Positions 1 through 7,700 of a stretch of 37,224 bases of DNA are shown here, piece after piece. A program made the position numbers and the translations under genes. The notes beneath the pieces are model-generated. The model worked only from the letters and a program-made list of their open reading frames with translations. It was not told where the DNA came from and did no database searches. Each line of letters starts with the position of its first letter. The stretch's first letter is position 1. Source of the stretch: a virus; the IMG/VR virus record IMGVR_UViG_3300030117_003687, positions 1 to 37,224 of that record; one strand, written 5' to 3'.

Positions 1-260
1 TTAGCTATGACCCAAGTGCTTCCTATGGGTTGTAAGACCTCAACACGTTCTATAGTTACCCAAGGAGTTAACATAAGCCCAACAAATGCAGTAACACTAA
101 ATAAACTAAATAAAATCATAAATCGGCTTTGATCCTCTTTACGATTCTGATTATCAATCTTAATGAACCGTTCATGTTTATCAAGTTCTTCCGTTGTTAC
201 GATCCCATCACCATCTAGGTCAGCTTGGTTCAGTGGGTTATCTCTTGAAAGTTTTTTCAT
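1..260 (-). CDS. EF-hand plus transmembrane protein, C-terminus cut by window edge
   Basis: The frame starts at the ATG at 260 and is open to the left edge, giving 86 complete codons without a stop. Residues 14-25 form a canonical EF-hand calcium loop (D14, D16, D18, G19, E25 in DLDGDGIVTTEE). A charged linker follows, then a hydrophobic segment at about 47-66 (MILFSLFSVTAFVGLMLTPW) that should span the membrane. Its ATG overlaps the stop of the upstream 33-aa membrane gene, so the two are translationally coupled at the end of the portal operon. Small EF-hand/TM proteins occur in marine phages, but I know no proven function. A holin-like or virion-membrane role is inference. The ORF and motif are clear; the missing end prevents topology prediction. 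Confidence 0.75.
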   Translation of the reverse strand, partial: MKKLSRDNPLNQADLDGDGIVTTEELDKHERFIKIDNQNRKEDQSRFMILFSLFSVTAFVGLMLTPWVTIERVEVLQPIGSTWVIA

Positions 261-358
261 TTTATTAACATCCAATATGGTTCATTCGTAACAGAATCAA
301 GATATGCTAAAAGAAGCAATGCAAGGGTAAAACATATTATCACTTTGCTGGGTATCAT
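257..358 (-). CDS. 33-aa single-pass membrane protein
   Basis: A 34-codon frame starting at the ATG at 358 encodes MIPSKVIICFTLALLLLAYL followed by a short polar tail ending MLIK. Residues 5-20 form one strongly hydrophobic helix. The stop TGA overlaps the ATG of the EF-hand gene (ATGA junction). The start lies 6 bases after the stop of the 143-aa gene, so reinitiation rather than a strong Shine-Dalgarno probably drives it. The arrangement of three consecutive small TM proteins behind the portal suggests a lysis or membrane cassette. No family recognised. Existence is supported by tight packing and membrane character only. Confidence 0.5.
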   Translation of the reverse strand: MIPSKVIICFTLALLLLAYLDSVTNEPYWMLIK

Positions 359-363
359 TCATC

Positions 364-795
364 TTATTGATACCTCATTGCAAACATAATCATAAAATAA
401 GCACCAACTCCAGTAATAAGCATTGCACAGATAATTCCTATGGCATTTATAAGTTGGTTTCTTCTTCGAGTTGCTTGATAACGACCCTCAACCTCACGCT
501 GTTTCTCTTTCCTTCTCAACTCCTGAAGTTGTCTCCAACCAGCTTCTCCTCTGGTACTCAGCACTATGTTTCTTAAATTATGCTCTAAATCCTCTGCCTG
601 TTTTAACGCTATAAACTGTTGCATAGCATTACCGCCACCAGACTTTTTAGCATCTTTTGCATTAGCTTTTACGTCATCTATGGCTTGCCATAAAGTTCCT
701 AAATCCTTGCCAAGTTCTGCCATTGACTTCGCACCAGCCACCCCTGCTTTTACGGCTGCAAATGCTGTCATTGCGATAGTAATTGGTTCGGGCAT
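364..795 (-). CDS. conserved marine-phage protein with C-terminal TM segment
   Basis: 143 aa beginning MPEPITIAMTAFAAVKAG. The N-terminal 25 residues are hydrophobic and Ala/Gly-rich. Residues about 60-110 are a long charged helix with a basic stretch (RRKEKQREVEGRYQATRRR), and about 115-138 is a transmembrane helix (IGIICAMLITGVGAYFMIMF). The pattern MPEP(I/V)T, Ala-rich start, then a basic coiled-coil-like helix matches a small protein I recall next to virion genes in cyanophages and pelagiphages. Its function there is not established. It follows the portal stop by only a few bases in the same operon. A virion-associated or holin-like protein is the best guess. Confidence 0.75.
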   Translation of the reverse strand: MPEPITIAMTAFAAVKAGVAGAKSMAELGKDLGTLWQAIDDVKANAKDAKKSGGGNAMQQFIALKQAEDLEHNLRNIVLSTRGEAGWRQLQELRRKEKQREVEGRYQATRRRNQLINAIGIICAMLITGVGAYFMIMFAMRYQ

Positions 796-799
796 GTTC

Positions 800-3286
800 T
801 TAGGTCCTTCTTAGTGAACTTTTTCGTTGAACGTCAATGCGTTCTCGATTTACTTCGTTTCGATTTTGTGCAATCTCTTCCGTGCTTTCTATCTTTGCAG
901 CGGCACTTGCAGCTTGTTGTTCTAACCTATCTCGCTCTATATCTCTATCGGCCTTGTCGTCTGCTGCTTTTCTCATTTCGGTCTGCTGCTTGAGCTCAAG
1001 TTCTTTCATTCTAATCTGAACCAACGGATCGTCCATTGCACTCTGACCTTGTGGAATTAATTGTGTCATCAGATCTTCAAGAAGTTTTACTTCCTGCATA
1101 GATATTAACTTCTCTAGCTGTGCTGGATCTTGCATCTCCTGCTGTACTTGCATGATCTGCATCTGTGCTGCTTGAGGATCTAATCGGCCTTGTTGCACTG
1201 CTTCTTGGGCTCTTTGTATGATTGCTTGTATCTCTTCATTAACCATAAGTCTTGCTTTTTGAGAAACGTGTTCTTGCAAGTGAGCGTAAAACGTACCCAT
1301 AACTTGAGGCGATGTTGTCACAATAGGTGTCTTCATAAACATTATATGTATCTTCATGTGAGCATCGTGGTCCTGTTCAGGAAAAGTTCTCAACAACTCA
1401 CCCATCAAAGCCCTTGCATTTTCGATAGCCGGGTCTAAGGGTTGAGGCTCTGGTGGAGGAGGTAAAAGTTCATCAATGTTTTGAACCTCCAATGCCTGGT
1501 ACATACGCTTATATGCAGCATTTAAATTATGTATCTGAGGGTTTGATTGAGCCATCTGTAACTGTGTTTGTGCCAAACTTATACGTTGTGCCATAGAAAA
1601 TATATTAGGATCACTAACAGGGATAACATCCACACGGTCATCAAAGTCCGTTGCAAAGATAGTATTGTCACCACCGGCTATAGAATACGGGTACTCCTGT
1701 GGTAAATTCTTAGAAAATATCCTGGCAAGAATACGAAACTCTGTCTTTTGAGCATAATGCAATCTTTTATGAATGGCAGACATAACTTTCATACCACGTT
1801 CCAGCAGAGCCACTGTGGTGCCCACTGGAGCCTCGCTGTTCATATCGCCTGTCTTCTGGTCAGCCAAGGTCACAAAGCGTCTCCCTGCCTCTATTAGAGA
1901 CCCTAGAAGCTGTGACAATGTTCCTGATGGTTCTTTATACGGCAGGGGAATAATAGAATCTCTAATATTACCACCTGGTGCATCAATGTCCCTCCATTCA
2001 CCCGGTTGCAAAGGTTCATCATCATTACGAACCCGTACACCCCTAGCCTTGAACCCGGCGGGAAGATTTGCCAGTGTTCCTGCATCGATCAACTGACGCA
2101 AGATACTGGTCGCAGCACGTCCAAGACCCCCGATCATGTGGATTAAACCAAAACCATAAAAGCCTAATCCAGGCATGAATTTGTAATGAACAAAGTATTG
2201 ACGCTTTCTGGCAAGACCTGCACCTTCATCAAAATTCCTGCGTATAGAAAGAACCTTTCCTGAACCTTCGTCTATTGTAACAATGTAAGGAAGCTGTATT
2301 CCTGTTGGCTCCCCTTCTGGGGACATGTCCTCAAATCCTTCAATATCTAAATCTATATGCATTTCAAGCAAAGTAAAAACATCATCACTATACGCCTTTG
2401 ATGTTCCTTGTATCTCGTCAATCTTCTGTTGGACCTCGTCAGAGGAAGTTTCTGAAGCTGTTAGTTCAATATCCCGATAAAACCCAGCAACCTGCATCTT
2501 TCTTATTTCATTTGCATCCATCCGTAAAACATGTGTTACACGAGAAGAGGTGTTTAAATCCGTAGCTGAGTAAGGAACAACCAAGTCTTGAGCTGGAACA
2601 AACTTTGCTACCGCTCGTTGCTTTGCCTCATCATAATAAATTTTCTTAAAAGTAGATCCAGATAGTGGAAGATAAAACAATAACTGATCCATATCAGGAT
2701 CATACTCTTCCATGACATCTAAAACCTGATAGTTCATAAAGTCTTTTACACGTTTAGCTTGCTCCTCCTTCTCAGGATCTCTTGCTCCTAAGATTTGTGT
2801 TCTAACAGGACCACCTGCTGGCAATAACTCCTTATACGCCTGTGCTTGAAACTGTGTTACTGATTCGGCAATCAAAGGATGTGTTACACCGGATGCCCCC
2901 TGAAAAGGCTGTGTCCTTTCCTCTTGGTTAACACCTAACTGGTCTAAGCCCTTGGTGTACGTTTCTTCCCACTCGGACCGTGACTCTAAATCATCTTCAT
3001 AAGATGCTCGTAATTCAGAAGACAACTCACCTAAATATCCATCCTCAAGAAACTCAGCAAGGTTAGCATCATGCTCAATCAAGTCTTCTGCTTGTTGCTC
3101 CAACTGTTCAACTAAAGCCTGGACCGTTGCTCCTCCTTGCCCATCTTCAATGACCTCTGCACCACCCTCAAAGTTCTCAACAGTGGCTACATCAACTTCT
3201 ATCTCCGGCAGTTCCTCAGTTGGACCGCCTTGCATCAATCCCGAATCAACTAAGGATATAGAAGGTCTGATTGGTTGCTCTGCCAT
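800..3286 (-). CDS. portal protein (P22-like, large form)
   Basis: 828 aa. The portal is the dodecameric ring at the capsid vertex through which DNA is packaged and ejected. After an acidic N-terminus (about 1-90), residues about 95-330 include the conserved run TQPFQGASGVTHPLIAES and the head-tail wing region with YDPDMDQLLFYLPLSGSTFK. About 360-560 holds the crown/stem part, including FYGFGLIHMIGGLGRAATS and QKTGDMNSEAPVGTT, typical of P22-type portals of large podovirus-like phages. The C-terminal 200 residues are Gln-rich helices with coiled-coil character, as expected for an extended barrel. The start at 3286 has a good AAAGGA ribosome site. It follows large terminase by 40 bp, the standard order. 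Identification rests on these motifs, length and context. Confidence 0.9.
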   Translation of the reverse strand: MAEQPIRPSISLVDSGLMQGGPTEELPEIEVDVATVENFEGGAEVIEDGQGGATVQALVEQLEQQAEDLIEHDANLAEFLEDGYLGELSSELRASYEDDLESRSEWEETYTKGLDQLGVNQEERTQPFQGASGVTHPLIAESVTQFQAQAYKELLPAGGPVRTQILGARDPEKEEQAKRVKDFMNYQVLDVMEEYDPDMDQLLFYLPLSGSTFKKIYYDEAKQRAVAKFVPAQDLVVPYSATDLNTSSRVTHVLRMDANEIRKMQVAGFYRDIELTASETSSDEVQQKIDEIQGTSKAYSDDVFTLLEMHIDLDIEGFEDMSPEGEPTGIQLPYIVTIDEGSGKVLSIRRNFDEGAGLARKRQYFVHYKFMPGLGFYGFGLIHMIGGLGRAATSILRQLIDAGTLANLPAGFKARGVRVRNDDEPLQPGEWRDIDAPGGNIRDSIIPLPYKEPSGTLSQLLGSLIEAGRRFVTLADQKTGDMNSEAPVGTTVALLERGMKVMSAIHKRLHYAQKTEFRILARIFSKNLPQEYPYSIAGGDNTIFATDFDDRVDVIPVSDPNIFSMAQRISLAQTQLQMAQSNPQIHNLNAAYKRMYQALEVQNIDELLPPPPEPQPLDPAIENARALMGELLRTFPEQDHDAHMKIHIMFMKTPIVTTSPQVMGTFYAHLQEHVSQKARLMVNEEIQAIIQRAQEAVQQGRLDPQAAQMQIMQVQQEMQDPAQLEKLISMQEVKLLEDLMTQLIPQGQSAMDDPLVQIRMKELELKQQTEMRKAADDKADRDIERDRLEQQAASAAAKIESTEEIAQNRNEVNRERIDVQRKSSLRRT

Positions 3287-3326
3287 TGTTTCAATCCTTT
3301 CCTAGTCTCGTTAAACGTCTTCGCCA

Positions 3327-4793
3327 TTAATAGTATTCCCTTTTTCTAAGGTATCTATCACCGTTCATGTCGTCTTCCCCCTCAAGGGATATAAATCCAC
3401 CCTGACGAAATCTCATCAAGGCTAATGTCATACTATCACAAAAGTCATCATTGTCACCATTGGGAAACGATGTAACTTCCTCAATTACTTCATCAGAGAA
3501 CTTCTTGTCCTCTGGTGCCCACACCACACCAGCCTCAAACAGCGGTGCAACCATGTGCATTCGGGTTACCTTATCACGTCCTTTGCCTGGAGAAAAGCCT
3601 AATGCTGGTACACCTCGCAGTCTTAACTCGTCAATCAAGGGTGTACCCGTCGCTTTCGCCTCTACAAGCACCATGTCAGGCTCCCAATACTCGTGTTCAT
3701 CAAAGGCAACCTCCTTGAGTTCAGGAAAACTCCACCGACCACGCCGTGCATCCATCAATATAATGTTATCCGGACCCCCTTCATCTGGATTAAACACGCC
3801 CCACGTTGTAATTGCTGAATAATCTGCTGATTCTTTCTTGGAAAACGCCGTATCATACGCCTGAAGAATGTATTTGCACTTAGGTATGTCCTCTTTCTCC
3901 CACATTTGCCACCATTCTTTCTTTACAATCGCCCCTTGTGTGGATGTTGGGTCCTGTTGCCACTGAGCTGACCATTTTGCTACAGGAAGAGAGGCTTTTA
4001 TCGACAACAATGCGTCTTTTTCCCAAAACTCAGGCCACAAAGCCTTGCCTGACGGCAAGATTGCAGGAAATTCTACCACTTCCCACTTGTCTGCAAACGA
4101 ATCACCGCCCTGCTGTGCCAATAATCTACCTGTCAAGTCTTTTTTACCCCATCTTGTCATAACAATTATGATAGAACCACCCGGTTGAAGACGCTGACGT
4201 GGACCAGAAGTGTACCACTCATACGCATGATCGAATGCACTCTCTGATAATGCGTCTTGTTCCGAGTGTGGGTCATCAATTACAAACAAATCAGCACCAC
4301 GACCCGTTACAGCCGCCCCAACACCAGCCGCAAAGTACTCTCCACCCTTATCTGTTTGCCATCTTCCGGCACCTTTGTTGTCTTCTTTTAAATTAGTTGT
4401 GGGAAATATGTCTTTATATTGCGGATCGTCTATAAGATCTCTTACTTTTCTACCAAATCGAACAGCAAGCTCCGTATTATGAGTGGCCTGAATAATTTTT
4501 AACTTTGGATTACGTCCCAAAAACCACGCTGGCATTAAATATGACGCAAACTCTGACTTAGAATGACGAGGAGGCATGTTAATAATAAGACGTTTAATCT
4601 TACCACTTGCTACGTCTTCTAGTTTCTTTGCAATAACACGGTGATGAGAGCCCTCAATAAAGTTTTCATACACATGATGAGCAAAAGGCATAAACTTATT
4701 CTGTGCCTGTTCCCGTAAATCCAGTTTCTTTTTAGCTTGTGTTAACGCTAAAATCTCTTTTAACGCATCTTCGGGCAGTGCTTGTAAGTTCAT
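3327..4793 (-). CDS. terL: terminase large subunit (packaging ATPase/nuclease)
   Basis: 488 aa, the usual size. The ATPase domain shows an adenine/Walker A-like motif MPPRHSKS (about 73-80), Walker B with catalytic acid LFVIDDP (about 169-174) and a coupling motif at VMTRWGKKDL (about 211-220). The RNase H-like nuclease carries acidic residues in AYDTAFSK (D314), VEAKATG (E378) and NDDFCDSMTLAL (D449/D450, D453). It drives DNA translocation into the prohead and cuts the concatemer. Its ATG directly abuts the stop of the 1715-aa gene, and portal follows. Its small-subunit partner is encoded far away at 12469-13008, an unusual separation. Confidence 0.96.
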   Translation of the reverse strand: MNLQALPEDALKEILALTQAKKKLDLREQAQNKFMPFAHHVYENFIEGSHHRVIAKKLEDVASGKIKRLIINMPPRHSKSEFASYLMPAWFLGRNPKLKIIQATHNTELAVRFGRKVRDLIDDPQYKDIFPTTNLKEDNKGAGRWQTDKGGEYFAAGVGAAVTGRGADLFVIDDPHSEQDALSESAFDHAYEWYTSGPRQRLQPGGSIIIVMTRWGKKDLTGRLLAQQGGDSFADKWEVVEFPAILPSGKALWPEFWEKDALLSIKASLPVAKWSAQWQQDPTSTQGAIVKKEWWQMWEKEDIPKCKYILQAYDTAFSKKESADYSAITTWGVFNPDEGGPDNIILMDARRGRWSFPELKEVAFDEHEYWEPDMVLVEAKATGTPLIDELRLRGVPALGFSPGKGRDKVTRMHMVAPLFEAGVVWAPEDKKFSDEVIEEVTSFPNGDNDDFCDSMTLALMRFRQGGFISLEGEDDMNGDRYLRKREYY

Positions 4794-7700
4794 TTACCTT
4801 GGCCTATAAGGAGTATATCCACTTAATGCTGCAACACTTTTCGGTTGATAGTAAGGACCAATACGAGGACGAACTCTTTGTATCACGGTTCCTGCACCAT
4901 CGTCCTCTTTTTCATCAGGCATACAAACAAATTGCCCGTCTACTTTAACAGCGGTAAATCCATCTGGGCACTCGAAAGGAGGCTTATCGTCATCACCCTC
5001 TGGTAAAGTAACACCCGTATCATCTTCTCCTGCATCGTCATCAACAACGACTTCTACCTCTTCTTCTGGCACAACGACAGTGGTTGCCGTTCCTGGTGGT
5101 CCTACCACAGTGGTAGTGGTGTCTGTTCCAGTATCCCCTGTAACAGTAGTGGTTGCTGCTGGATCTATTACTGGATTTACTACAGCTGTAGATGTTGGGT
5201 CTATTGTTGCTATCCCCGTCGCAGTAGTATCAACAGGTACAACATTGTACGGAGTAATATCTATGGCATCGTCCCCTGGTCTAGAGGTTGTTGTTTCTGA
5301 TTGTCCTGAAATTACGGGAGCAGTGCCGTCTCCCGGATCTCTTGGTACTGATATTTCTGTGCCCCCAACATTTGGAAGTGCAGGAGAAACAGCACTTGGT
5401 TGTGCCAAGCTAGTAATCTCAGGTATAGATAATCCAGTAGACTCAGAAATTTGAGATACTGTATTTGGAGAAAGACTACCTGTCGATGCTATCTCACTTT
5501 GTATAATATCTTGTATCGCCATAATCTCCATGCTCGTCGGGCCTTGATAGCTAGGAAGAGCAGGAGGAACATTTGATGGCAATGTCAACCCAGAAGGAAG
5601 ACCCTCTATATTAGGTTGAGTAAACATAGAAGGATCATATGGTGGCAATGAAGGTATTGAAGATGGTTGAGCAGTGCCCGATAAATCCATCTCAAGTTGA
5701 ATGTTTGGATCAATAGAAGTTTCAATATTAGGTAACGCAGAAAATCCCCCCGGTGCGGTTAATGCATCAGGTGGACCCGGAAATTGAAAACGAGGATCAA
5801 CAGCAACAGAAGAAATACCTCCACCCGTTGTCACATCAGGTGTTAGAGAACTCGGAGGTGTATACGACCCCATAAACTGACCCGGTTCCATGTTTAGTTG
5901 AAAATTAGGATCAAGCGTTTGTATCCCCTCTAATCCCGCAGGGGTCTCTATACTTGGACCAAGAGCCTCGGGGCTAACTCCTCCAAGAACAGCTGCTTGA
6001 ACTCCTGCATCAGCACTAATTGACGGAATACTTGTAGAAATTTGAGGAGCAGTGCCTGTTGTGCCTGTTTGAGTTTGAACTCCAGAACGAGTTCCTATTA
6101 ACGGAACACCTGTACCCGTTGCTATAATGCCCTCTCCAACAGCCTGTTTAGGATCAACTTGTCCAGTTCCTGCTAATTGTTGAACAACAGATTGTGCTGT
6201 CTCTGTCGCCCCTTCAAGAGCAGGTGCTATAATTTTTCCACCTTTTAAAACAGGAATAGCATTAAGAGCACCGTTAGCTAAACTCGCCGTTGTAGCATAA
6301 GTCCAATCCGAAGCATTTGGACTTGTACGCCCACTTAACGCAGCTCTTTCAAAAGCAATAGGACCTAATATTTGAGCAACTTCGGGAATAGCAGCACCAA
6401 CACCACTCGCAATCATTTGAGTTGTTGCTCCTGCTCCTAAAGCAAGAGCACCTTTACCAGCGGCATAAGCTGTTCCAATCGCAGCTACTAAATTAGGTAA
6501 TTGTTCTAAAACAGCACCAGGTAACTTTTCATAGTTAAAATTAAGAAGTCCTTCTTGTCCCTCCTTTGTAGCAGCAGCTAATGATGGATCAACCTCACCT
6601 GGAGCAAAACCGATTGGAGCATTAAACTGATTTAAAAACTGAGAGGTTGCACTAGGACCATAATCATACCCTTCGGCAAAACTATTAAGAGCTCTTGCGG
6701 CGTTATCAAAACCAAGGGCCTCCATTGTGGTTCCCACGGCAGAAGCACCTTGTTGCAGCCCTCCGTACATTGTATTTAAAGGATCTACTGTATATTGATC
6801 AGCACCAACTACTGGAGATATAACAGATCCTAAAATCGCACTTCCACCACCTATAAGATTTTTCTCATCTATGCCAGCAACAGCCCTCCGCTCTTCTTCA
6901 GCTTGCTCTGGCGTATAAGCTACTCCCCTAGAAGGATCATAAATTAAGCCCTGTTCAATTTCACTTAATCTTTGACCTATGTCTGCTCTACCAGCACCAT
7001 ATTGTGCTAATTGTTCCGCATACCCTGGAGCAAGTTGGTCAGACGGAACAGGGGCTGCCTCCGCAGAACCAAAAAAGTTTAATGGATTTAAATCGCTTAA
7101 CGAAAAGTTTAAACCAGCTGTTTCCACTGGTTCAGGCTCAACCCTCTTTAAATCTTCTGCATATTGAGCCAAAGATTTTTTGTTCCTATCTGAAGGATTA
7201 TATTGACCTCCCGAGTTAACAAAGTCCGTCGCCCCTTGCACACCGCCAAGATGTGCCGCTGCACGAAAACCATCTCGGTCTATTCCTGTTTCAGCCAAGG
7301 CAATAGGATCAAGAGCATCGTATGCTTTATCAATGTCGCCTATATGCCATAAATTAACCTTATCCTGAAGATCATTGTCCTGTACAAATTCAGAAAGCTG
7401 TATATCTGTGTTGTTCTCTCTGTTGTAATCATCTAATCGTGGTTGACCAAACTGAAGAAGACCCGAGTACCCTAACTCATTCACACTTTGATAATCTCCC
7501 GTGCCTATCTGCCCCGGAGTGCCGCTCTCAAAAGAAGCAAGTTTCTGAATAAACTCTTCTGGAGGTGACCCCTCATCTTTAAAAGCACCAGAGGCCAATG
7601 CGTTTTGTGTAAAAGCTAACTCTTCCCCAGGACCTACACCTTGGGCAACGGCCTGTGGAATAAGATCCCCGAACCTATCACCCTCGGGAGTAACCATGTC

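Noticed and set aside
344-362. Alternative 21-aa frame starting at 362 on the minus strand
   Set aside because: The overlapping frame from 358 gives a coherent membrane helix and an ATGA junction to the next gene, so it is preferred.
5080-5454. Plus-strand 124-aa Val/Gly/Thr-rich frame
   Set aside because: It is the shadow of the Thr/Val/Pro-rich C-terminal coding of the 1715-aa virion gene on the other strand, and has no ribosome site.
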